Assembly (NCBI GenBank): GCA_964019055.1
Contig: OZ025221.1
Location: forward strand, 1,972,713-2,036,712
DNA: 64,000 nt
Direction: 5' to 3'
Source of the DNA: Anthopleura xanthogrammica
Lineage: Eukaryota; Cnidaria; Anthozoa; Actiniaria; Actiniidae
Both the position numbers and the translations under genes were made by a program. The notes under the pieces were generated by a model, which made no database searches, was not told where the DNA came from, and was given only the letters and a program-made list of their open reading frames with translations. Positions 1-12,200 of the stretch are shown here, in pieces (the first letter of the stretch is position 1; every line of letters begins with the position of its first letter).

Positions 1-82
1 TGAGCCATGTCACACGATGCAATTTGTTGCACGCAATGTTGCTGAAGTTGAAAACGATCCTACTTCAGCAACATGATCCAAG

Positions 83-240
83 TTTAAGGTAGCAGTAACA
101 TCACTAGGCATTACCATGGCAACTCACCTCAGCTCTTTCCTCTGATTCAACTCCCTCTCAAAACATATGACCCAACTAACAAGTTTAAGGTAGCAATAAC
201 ATCATTACCATGGCAACTCACCTCTGCTCTTTCTTCTGTT
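83..240. repeat. Tandem duplication covering the 3' end and donor of the last visible exon
   Basis: A segment starting AAGTTTAAGGTAGCA occurs at about 83 and again at about 181. Each copy contains, on the minus strand, the end of the 398-222 exon (AGAGCTGAG or AGAGCAGAG) followed by a GTGAGTTGCC donor. Only the copy ending at 222 is attached to the full exon; the other lies in the following intron. The period is about 98 bp and the copies differ by a few substitutions and a short indel. Confidence 0.75.
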
Positions 241-3200
241 GTTAGATGCGGTAGGGTATTAATAAGGTAGGATTTAGATACTGGTTCTACTATACACAGG
301 CGTCCAAGGCTTACAGCTGCTCGAAACGAAAGGTCATGATAATTGACCTTGACTAGTTCTACTAGAATGTGGACCATGGACTGGAACTCGGGAGTGGACT
401 GGAAAAAATCCAAAAGTTGTGGTAGAAAAAACGTTTGTTTTACAATGAAATTATTCAACTTGCAGTTCGAGGGCCATTTCTGAGAAATTAAGCATGGAGC
501 ATTGTGGTCTAGCTTGGGTACAGGCATCTTTTGGTCATCATGCTTCATATGGTGTTGTTTGTACTCTTAAAAAGTCTTTTTTGATTGTTTCACATGGTTA
601 AAAAAATATATTTTGCGCCAAAAGGGATAGACATCATTATACTGTATATGGCTGTCAAGAAACCCCCTGCTCTAAATTAAGAACAATGCTACCAACCTTG
701 TCTACAAAAGGGATGTTTTTAGCCTTGGTCATAGTGTACAACAGCTCCGCAACCACTTGTTCGTTCCCTTGGACACGATACATGATGAATTATGACTATG
801 TAAGAAGATAGGAAAGATTGGGGGAAGGTTGGGAGGAGAGGAGGGGAGGGGAGGAAGACAATAAGGAAGCAAGGAATAAAGGAAATAAAGGAAGAGGGAA
901 ACAAAAGGAAGAGGAAGAAAGGAAAGGAAAAAGCAGGAAGGCAAGGCAGGGCAGGGCAGGGCAGGGCGGGGCAGGGCAGGGCAGGGCGGGGCAGGGCGGG
1001 GCAGGGCGGGGCAGGGCAGGGCAGGGCAGGGCAGGGCAGGGGGTTGATGGTAGGTAGGCCATAGGGAGGGAGCGAGGGAGGATAAATGTTCACTTTTCTT
1101 GTACTTACCTTTCTTGATATTCTTGATCACTACCTTTAAGGCTTCAGGAGCCCACATACCTGGATAAGATTCATTGCACATAAATAAGACTAACAGGGCA
1201 GGGCAGTCCACACTAAAATCCATACATTGAAAACGCTCTCGAGAGTGAAACCGAAGCCTATCGTATTAGTGTGGATGCGAATCTTTTGATGCGTTTTCGG
1301 TGATAGACGAAAAAGGAGCGTTCTAAAACGCATTAGTGTGGACGGGGCCTTAGTTCTGTGTTATTACAGCAGATTTCGAGTCTGAAAAAGGCACACGTCA
1401 CGGTTGCGACGCGGCGCGGACACGGCACGGGATTTTGAATGTTTTCATACACGGCATTGCACAGACACGGTCACGGCAAGGCGCGGTTCGTGTCGTAGTT
1501 TTTCACAGTTATACGAAAACTGATCTATGTCGTCTCTGTGTTTAGAACCCTTATGAAACCCTTATTTATCTATTATACACTCACCCAGCAGTATAAGGGA
1601 TTTACTAGCTTCATAGCAAACGCGAGCCTCATTGGAAGATTCTGAGATCTGAAAATTAGTGCGGTTAGAAAGGTATAATATAAAAATCTATCGAACCCTA
1701 AAACAACCCTCGAATTAAGGGAGAGATCCAACAAACTCAACCACTCTAATTATAAGCGCAGTGTCGCAGGGCTCGAAATAGAAAAGATAAATGGCCAGAC
1801 AGTTTCTTATTTTCGGCAGGATAAATAATTTTGGAGCAAAATTTCTCTGTCATTTTATTTTCCATTTGGCAGTTCAAAATTGTTTTAGCCTGACAGTAGT
1901 AAAACTTGACCTGCATTTTGGCCATTGGCTATTTCGAGCCCAGTGTCGCTGCAGTAACCTCGGTTCTCCTTAAAAAAGGTAAGGTACCTATATTTAACGT
2001 CAGTAGTCCCTTCATTTTAAATTCAGCCGATATCAATGGAAACCAACAGTGTGCACTTTACCCCCTCTCTCCATCAGTGCTCTGTTTTAAGAGTATTCAA
2101 AGCTGAAGCTACACGGATTAGAGAGAAGTTGAAACAGACGTGGAGATCCTGATGATCGAACCGTGGACCTCTAGCTCCGAAGGCCGCGCACTAACTAACT
2201 GAGTTACGCCTGCTTCTAGGCCCAATTTTGATACTTACTGCTGAACAGAGAGCTGCTAATATGTCTGGGTGACGGCAGTTGAGCTGACCAATTGTCTGTT
2301 AAAAAGATGAGAAGTTTATCAGTATACAACAAGTTACTATAGACCCCTTGCAGCACGTAGGAATGCAGCTCAATTTGGAAGGCAAAACAATAGGTTCCAA
2401 TTCTCAGGAGATTAAATTTCTTCTTTTTTTTGCCCTCCAAATTGAGCTGCTCTGACGGGTTTATACTTTTTTCATGTTACTATCCTGTTTCAGGGTTGGG
2501 GGACCAATCCCCTTTCCCTACTCCCCTGGTTTGGGTTTCGCATGCAGTACGTACCCTGGCTGCTTCCATGGCAATGGTAGAATTGGGAGACTTAAGTCCT
2601 CCCTCTCCTATAAGATCCTGGTTCAAAGAAAACGATAGTAAAATGAAATGAAAAGGAAGGGAACAATAAAAAATATAATGAATAAGATAATGAAACACGA
2701 CAGACAGACAGAAAGACAGACAGACACATGTATTATTTTTACTACTAACTCACCTGTAGTCTTCTCCATTTTGGCCCATTGTAATCAACAAAATCGTCCT
2801 CCCTCTCCTTCTTAGCCTCAGATGATTCCATTCCTGAAAAGAGAAATACAGGAAATGAAAAACTAATTTCAGAGGAAACATGGTGATGGTTTAAAGGTGT
2901 GGTAATACGGGCAACAAAATCGCGCAACATGTCGAACTATATAAATTGTTATCAGCACAAAGTCTCGTTTGGGATGGTGATAGACGTTTTTCGGCTTGGG
3001 CGATGTTTTCCCATTTCAAAGCACGTGTCATTCCCTAGAGTATTTTTGCTTTGTTTAACAGTTGCGCATGAGAAGACACATGAATATGGATACAACTCAA
3101 ACAAAGAATCTTATTCTCAAGAGAATGGCACGTGGTCTGACCTGGTTAAACATTACGCCCAAGCCGGAAAAATCTATTTTTGCCGGAGCATCTTAATGGG

Positions 3201-6200
3201 CGAGCAGTGATTTCTCGCTCTGTGATTGGCTCGATTGGATGACGTCTATTTCACACCATGACAGAACGTCATACGAAATCCATAAACTGATCAATGGCAA
3301 AACTAATTATTCTAACCTTCAGCGCGCGCAGCAGCTCAATCGAACGACAAACTTTGAAAATTGCTCATTCTAATTGACGATATCTTTGTTCACGACATCA
3401 GATGTATTCGACACTAGTGAAGACGTCTGCGCATGCGTGGATTTCAGCAAATTTTCCAAGAATTCAAGAGCATTTTTAGGGAGAAAATAAATGTTCACTT
3501 TCACCGCATTTATGAAACATTTCGTGAGTATACTTTTGTGAGACCAAGATACTGTATCAATAAAGACAATATGAAAAAATTAGCCTTAACTTGAATGAAA
3601 TTCTTTTTTCTTTTTACCTTTCATTATTTTTATCAGTGACCTAACAATCTGAGGCTTCCAGTCATAATCTTTTCTAAAAGGAAAACGGTAAATATTAGAA
3701 TATATAAAGGAATGAACAAATGAATGGATATGGATGGATGGATGGATGGATGGATGGATGGATGGATGGATGGATGGATGGATGGATGGATGGATGGATG
3801 GATGGATGGATGGATGGATGGATGGATGGATGGATGGATGGATGGATGGATGGATGGATGGGGTGGATGGATGGAAGGAGGGAGAGAGGGAGGGAAGGAG
3901 GGAGGGAGGGAGGGAGGGAGGGATGGATGGATAGCTGGATTGGTGCACGGATTGATGGGCATGGATGGATGGATAGATTGATGGCTGGGATTGATGGATG
4001 GATGGATGGGATTGATGGATGGATGGGATGGATTGATGGGATGGATGAATGGATGAGTGGATGAATGGGCGGATGGATGGATGAATGGATGGGTGGGTGG
4101 GTGGGTGGGTGGACGGACGGACGGACGGACGGATTGGATGCATAAATGGATAAATCTACCTTTTGAATGGATCGTAGCTCTCTTTCACCTTCAGAGGTTT
4201 TACTTCAGTTTTCTTTCCAAGATATCTTGACTACAAACGAATAACAGAGAGAACCAATACATCTATCTAAAGGTAGAAACTACAGGACTATAGATTTATA
4301 GAACTTAAACTTTTCGTAAAAAAATTCTTGAAAAAACCTGTCCCAAGCACCTCTAGAAGATCCACGCCTTGGGTAAGAGACAGGGTGCATGTCTGCACCT
4401 ATTCCACCCCATCAAACCACATAACTCACCCCTCCCCGTTCAGCTAAAGGAATCGCGTATGTGTTTGTTGACTGTCTTACCTGCACGTTACTGGTCTTTT
4501 TGTGGATTGGTGGTGGTTTAAAGGACACTAGTTTAGGCATATCGTGGCCACTTTTATAGTCTTCACACCATTCCTTAGAACCACGCGGGAAAAACTTATC
4601 TGGTCTCTAGAAAATCAAAGCAAAACTTTTGTGCTATTATCCACATGGCTCAAGGAACTGAGTACTGCCACAATCCCTACCATAGCAGAGGCAGTAATTC
4701 AAAGTGAGTTTTTTAGTAGCAGTCTTCAGAGCTAAATATCTATTGCTTATTACCTTTATAACGTAATACTCAAATGAATATAATATTTCACTTTTCAAAT
4801 ATTCACTTTATGTATAATCAATACTGAAGGTGTTGTATCAGGGGTTAAATGCAACACTCAAATGAAGAAATATTTCACCATTCAACTATTCACTTCATGT
4901 ACAATCAATACAGATTGTATCGGGGTTAAGTGCAACACTCAAATGAAGAAATATTTCACCATTCAACTATTCACTTCATGTAGAATCAATACTGAAGGTA
5001 TCGTATCAGGGTTTAGGTGCAACACTCAAATGAAGAAATATTTCACCAATCGACTATTCACTTCATGTAGAATCAATACTGAAGGTATTGTATCGGGGTT
5101 AAGTGCAACACTCAAATGAATATAATATTTCACTTTTCAAATATTCACTTCATGTAGAATCAATACTGAAGGCATTGTATCAGGGTTTAGGTGCAACACT
5201 TAAATGAAGAAATATTTCACCAATCGACTATTCACTTCATGTAGAATTAATACTGAAGGTACTGTATCAAGGGTTAGGTCTACTTTAGATTTTCGTCCTC
5301 CCCCCTCCACCTGTAAAAGCTATGTCTTGATCACCTTGCGAGTATATCTTGACGGAGTATGCTGTGAAGGTGTGGGGAGGAAGGTGACGGTCTTAGTCGT
5401 GGCTGCGGTTCCTGGTAGAGGAGGTAACATGACGTCACGTGACACACCACGTGACAACAGCCCACTATCGGCAGCGACCTGAAGAATGGGCAGGATATTA
5501 TTAATAAATAAAACGTGATTAAGGTTATTCCGTAGAAAAAAATCTGAACATAGAATTTTGATAAAACTTCGCACAGTTATTAAGTTAATGGAAAAAAATC
5601 TGAACATAGAATTTTGATAAAACTTCGCACAGTTATTAAGTTAATGCTACTCATTCCAAAAATAAAATAAAAAAGGGGGGTCACCGTGCTCGTTTTGGCG
5701 CTAAATGACGATAATCTATGGCAATAATACGTTTCTTTTGAAATATAAGATCATTCAACATTCTCTTAATAGTCCCCTTCACATAGCCTTTGCATCGATG
5801 CGAGACGAACGGTGAGCTTGCAATGATGGAGACCTTTTGTCTCCATCTTTTGTCCCCGGGGGGGGGACTCCCTATTGAAAGAGGGTGGGGATGCTCGCCG
5901 AAAATCTTAAAAATGGACCCTAAAAGGGACCTGTGTTGTCAGTTTATGGGCGTGGCAGGGATAAAATTCTACCCCTAAGAGGGACCAAGCAAAAACGTAT
6001 CCAAGGCTGGGTTTCTCGATTTAATTTATTAACATCAAACGCCTTCCGCTCGTATGAGTTTTTGACGACGTCGTCATATACAAATCGTTAACTGAACCCT
6101 TTTATAATAGATTTTGAATAAAATGTATAAAATAGATAAAATAGAAACCCCTAAAAGGGACCACAAAACTCAGCTGGTGGGCATTCTCGTTCATAACACC

Positions 6201-9200
6201 CTAAGCGGGACCGAAACCTCGATTTCAACCCCTAAAAGGGACTGCGAGCATCCCCGTCCCTTCGACCTCCGAGTCCCCCCCCCCCCCCCGGGCTTTTGTC
6301 AGTTAAGTTTGAAGCTTTTTGTCAGCACTCCAAACCAATCAGAACGCGAGATTCGTTACAGTTATTTTATAACAACCTATAATGCATACTGCACCAGGGT
6401 ACCTTACCATAGCTGTCGTAGTAGGTCTTCCATCTAGAGGTGTTTCGAGTTCTTAAACAAAAAAAAACATTTTACTTATATAAATTTTAAAAAATATGGA
6501 GAATAGACTCCTTGCAGCACGTCGGAATGCCGCTCAATTTGGAGGACAAAACAATAGACCTCTTTCACATGACGTCAAAGCAGCTCAATTTGGGGAACAA
6601 AACAAAATAATTCCCGAGAATTAGAACCTATGTTTTGTCCTCCAAATTGAGCTGCATTCGGACGTGCTGCAAGAGGTCTACAGGTTTCCAATTCTCAGGA
6701 GATTGAAATTCTTTTGTTCTGTCCTCCAAATTGAGCTGCTTTGACGTCACGTGCAAGGGGTTTATGCTTATTAGAATATTTACCTTCATGTTTCCCCATC
6801 ACAGTCTCCACCTTCTCGTCCTTGGGGACTGGGTCAATAGTCGCCTGGGTAGCCTGGCCTATAGCTTCATACATACGATGCAGACGAACCAACAGTTTGT
6901 CTAATGCTATTTTCTGACAGAAAATAAGGAAACAGCCTTGAATATTTGCTTAAAGTCATTCTCATAAAACATTTGTAGCTAAAAAAGAGCTTACATGGAC
7001 ATCTATCACGCTGTTGACCTTCATTGGTTTTTCTTTCCAGGGTAGATTGGACTCGAATTGAGGTTTTTCTAGAAAGGAATTAAAATACGTATGATACATC
7101 GCTCATTTGGGTTAGGGCCTACCACCCCTCCCCTTCCCTTCCCCGAGGAATGTACACCTTCCCCCTGCACACCCCTCCCCCAGGAATCGACACCTACCTT
7201 TAGAGATAAAACTCTCTTGTACTGCTATACCAAGAGCGTGCCATGATCGAGGGTCTAGTGCCTATCACCCCTCCCCTCCCCTCCCCTCCCCCAGGAATCC
7301 ACACCTACCTTTAGAGATAAAACTCTCCTGTACTGCTATACCAAGAGCGTGCCATGATCGAGGGTCTAGTGCCTATCACCCCTCCCCTCCCATCCCCTCC
7401 CCCAGGAATCCACACCTACCTTTAGAGATAAAACTCTCTTGTACTGCTATACCAAGAGCGTGCCATGATCGAGGGTCTAGTGCCTGCATATAATCAGACC
7501 ACTCGAACTTATGATGGTCCATGCCCCAATACCCATGTCTGCTCTCTGACTGTTCGTCCATCACATCCTTATCTTCACTAATATCTTTCTTGCTTTCATA
7601 ATCATACTCGTGGTCTTCTTTTTTATCTGGAAGCTCTTGTTTTTCAGCTGTCTTTGCATCAGTAATTATTGTTGTTGCTGTTAAAAAATAGAAAAAATGA
7701 AAAGAAATACAATGTTACTTGAACTTGTCTAGTGACATACACATAGCAAAGTTAAGGTGGTTGACTCTGAGCAGGTCCGACCATGTCACTAGTGCATTGC
7801 CTAGTGTTATACTGTTGCTTGACCCTGTCTCATGATATACACATAGCAAATGTGGTCGACTCTAGCAGGTCTGACCATGTCAATAGTGCATTACCTAGCG
7901 CTACACTCTGTTACTTGACCCTGTCACATGATATACACATATCAAAGGTGGTCGACTCTAGCAGGTCTGACCATGTCAATAGTGCATTACCATTAGCGCT
8001 ACACTCTGTTACTTGACCCTGTCACATGATATACACATATCAAAGGTGGTCGACTCTAGCAGGTCTGACCATGTCAATAGTGCATTACCTAGCGCTACAC
8101 TCTGTTACTTGACCCTGTCACATGATATACACATATCAAAGGTGGTCGACTCTAGCAGGTCTGACCATGTCAATAGTGCATTACCATTAGCGCTACACTC
8201 TGTTACTTGACCCTGTCACATGATATACACATATCAAAGGTGGTCGACTCTAGCAGGTCTGACCATGTCAATAGTGCATTACCTAGCGCTACACTCTGTT
8301 ACTTGACCCTGTCACATGATATACACGTATCAAAGGTGGTCGACTCTAGCAGGTCCGACCATGTCAATTGTCCATTACCTAGCGCTACACTCTGTTACTT
8401 AACCCTGTCTCATGATATACACATATCAAAGGTGGTCGACTCTAAAAGGTCCGACCACGTCATTGGTACATTACCTGGTGTTGTGCTCTGCTGGCTTAAC
8501 ATTTTTTCCTCTGCCTGATGGTCGTACACCGGACAAACCGAACTGATAATAGATTCCGTAGCGCCATCATCATCTTCAGCATCAGAGAGTGGCTCAGGAG
8601 TTGAGTCTCCTCCACCATCATACAGATCTTCATCAGGTACTGCTGTGCTGAACAAGCCTTTCAAAGCAGGTGGGCTTGACACTCGTGGACGATCGCTTTT
8701 TCTTTTTTTCTTTCTCTTTTTCTTGCTATATATTATGTAAAAACGAAAATTAGTATTATATAACTGTTACAATTTTATTTTCAAAATGTGCAGAATCGTA
8801 TCGCAACAAAGTAGGTTTTGAGGAACGTCAATCAAAGTTTTTCAGAAGCTATGACATGGTCGAAAAACCATGGGATGTCAAGGGCACGTGTGTATGGAAT
8901 GCCATTGGAAACGCCTTAATTAACATTCATGAATACCTACTTTGTCGTGATGGCAAGATATAATGGGACAATTATAGACTTTTCTCTCTTTGTTGCATTC
9001 ACATCAACACTTCAAATTTGACATGCCAAAAGTTCAAAATAGACAAACCTACAGTCAGTATAATTTCAAAAATTGTTGCAAAACAAGTTGCAGTAATTGT
9101 TGCGAAAAGTAGAATTCGTTTCTATTTTTAGCAACGATTGTGTCTCCGTTGCACCGTGTAAACCCTCTTGCAACTTGTGTCGCGTTGTGAGACGAGTTGC

Positions 9201-12200
9201 GAAAAAAAAATTAATTGGTGTAATCGCGCATGGAAATGTTCAAAAGCAGTTGATTCATGATTTTCGTGCTTACTTTGGTTTTGACTTCTTTGTCTGTCAT
9301 ATTTCTTAGATTCGCACAAGTGCACACTGTGGCTGATTTGAAATAACATTTTATTTTACTTAATCGGGAAGAGGCACGCGCGCGTTTTTTCTGCGCAAAA
9401 ATTCCCGCCAAAACCACAGTAACCCCATCATTATAAACCATACAGTGAATGAAAATTAGAAGTTGAAAGTTGATTTTAAATGCACCTCTCTGGAAGCTGT
9501 TTTGTCAGGATCAAATCTAGTTTTTCTTCTTGTACAGGACTTGGTGCAATAACTAGTTTTGCAAAGTCTTCAATGGCAGTAACTGACTGCTCACTGTAAC
9601 CATGGGGATCATCCTCTGCGCCAAAGTATCGCTGGCGCTGGCTCTCAGTTAGTCTATTCCATAATTCTGCTGAAATATTAGACTTCTCCTTGACCTGAGG
9701 TATAAGTCATTAGATAATAAAAATAATACACCAGTGATAGTGAAATGTTCAGCATTTGGAGGCATCACGATGTAAAGCAACAACAATTGATAAAAAATGG
9801 GAAGACAAGTTGGAGTGAATGGGTGGAGGGTTGAAAGAAGGAACAGATGAATGGATGGATGGATGGGTAGGGGGATGTGTACGTGAATGGATGGATGGAT
9901 GGACGGACGGACGGACGGATGGATGGATGGATGGATGGATGGATGGATGGATGGATGGATGGATGGATGGATGGATGGATGGATGGATGGATGGATGGAT
10001 GGATGGATGGATGGATGGATGGATGGATGGATGGATGGATGGATGGATGGATGGATGGATGGATGGATGGATGGATGGATGGATGGATGGATGGATGGAT
10101 GGATGGATGGATGGATGGATGGATGGATGGATGGATGGATGGATGGATGGATGGATGGATGGATGGATGGATGGATGGATGGATGGATGGATGGATGGAT
10201 GGATGGATGGATGGATGGATGGATGGATGGATGGAGGGATGGATGGATGGATGAATGGATGGATGAATAGATGATGACATAATTATATTCATTGATATGT
10301 CTTACATTTTTCTCAGTGCATTTCATGCTCATCTGACAGTATGTCCTTGTTGTTGCTAGAACTTTTTCGAGTCTTTGTTGAAGCCATTTGACTCTCTTTT
10401 TAGCAGTCTCAACCTGCAACAATAGCAATCCCAGGACAAAAAATCAAAAGAAAGAAAGAAAATGGTTTGTAAACTCAAAATCTTCACAAACTAACCAGCA
10501 TTTATAGTGTTTTTACATGCAGCTGTTACTCACCCCATAGTCAGATTTGATGGATTTTTCAAGATCAAGTCTGGCATATGCAAGTTCATTGCGGATCTTC
10601 ATCAGCACCTACAATACGAATACATGTAAAAAATATATTCAAAATATAGTTTTAATAAATAAATGTAGACTTAGTATGTATATAGCCAGGGTGTGGGGAA
10701 GGGGCATGGTCCCCCTTTTTGAATCTGAGAACATTTTTTCATTATGTAAGTCCAAACAGTGGTACTGTAGATCTAGGAGGTGTAGTGGGCCAACTTTCAT
10801 GCCTCCCTCTTTTCAAAGTCCAAGATCAACCACTCGTAGCTAATAAATAAGAAGGGGCTTACCACCTAAACAATCCCAATGGATCCACCCTTGAATTCTC
10901 CCATATTTCTCACAATATTTTAAATTTATTATATGAAATAGAGTGTGATATTGAGTGACACCAAAATGATAAAATTGATATCCCCACTCCCACCAGTGGC
11001 CAGTGGGGATACGATTTATATCAACACTGGTGGTGTCAAATTTCGACTTTTTGCTCAGCAAGTCTCAAATTCTCCGTTATTTTTCATTGAATATTTCATA
11101 TAATAAAAAGAACATTACATGGCCGCTCGGAGATACGAATTTTATCTTCTCGTGCTGATATTATCTTTCACTCGTTCGCTGCGCTCACTCGTGAGAGATA
11201 ATATCAACACTCGAAGATAAAATTCGTATCTCCGCGCGACCATGTAATATCCTATATGTATTACCTGAAGCATGACCAATAACTCCTGACTCCTGTTCAA
11301 CAAGATCTGCAATTCATCTTCTCTTTTATCAACATCTCCCTGCTGTGAGAGAAGAATTTATATAAGGATGAATCATATCTAGATGTTATTCATCTGGGTG
11401 TAATGTTTTCCCAATTCAGATCACTTTGAGCATATGGTCTGAAATGGGAAAACAGGGGCGTAGTGAGGATTTTGCTGTAGGGGGGCCAAAAACCCGTTTT
11501 CAGAAAATCAACCAAAAAATGGCCAACCAAAAAAACGGCAAACATAATGGACGAGGGGGGCCAAATAGATATTTCCCCATTTCAGACAACATTGTAATTC
11601 CCTAGAGTATCATTTCCGAGAGTATTTTTGTTTAATGGTTGTGCATGAGAAGATGCATGAATATGGATACAACTCAAACATAGAATCTTACTCTCAAGAG
11701 AATGACACGTGGTCTATAATGGGGAAAAATAGTTACACATGCAATAATTAGAAAATTTAATCAAGTTACCTCAGATTCTCTTTCTATGTCCACTAATATC
11801 TTATCAATGGCATCCTGTGTGTCTTTAATCAGCAAAACCTATCATTTAAAAAAGAATTTCATAAAATTACAGCCTTTTTCATAATTCTGGGATCTAACCA
11901 ACTCCAGACTTCTGGTGTTTAATTTAATTGCTTCCATAAATCAAACTACGATGGGCTGATTTCATTCCAATCCTGAGCAATAAATTTAAAAAAATCCTCA
12001 TGGAAAAAAAAGGTTTTCTAGTTTCAGGAATTCCCTTATATTTGCTTGATTGGAATGAGCTCACCTGTCACAGTTTGATTGAGAGAAGCTAAAATGCCAG
12101 ACGTCTGGAGTCTATTATGTCTTCAGAATTAGGAAAAGGACTATAATAGTCTGAGCAAGTATGGTAAGCACACTGCCTGAGAAATTAAAGTAAAACTTCT

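Noticed and set aside
719..1223. Pro/Leu/Cys-rich frames
   Set aside because: They are translations of the GGGCA pentanucleotide repeat; only 1159-1109 and 767-697 are credible exons here.
3586..4143. Open frames encoding Ile-His-Pro-Ser or Trp-Met-Asp-Gly repeats
   Set aside because: They are translations of the ATGG array inside an intron, open in several frames on both strands.
7735..8470. Possible CRISPR array or tandem small genes
   Set aside because: It is an ungapped minisatellite with no spacers; short frames in it are repeat translations that end within each unit.
9649..10428. 259-codon frame on the minus strand
   Set aside because: It combines one real 36-codon exon (10413-10306) with readthrough of the ATGG array; the exon has its own GT donor.
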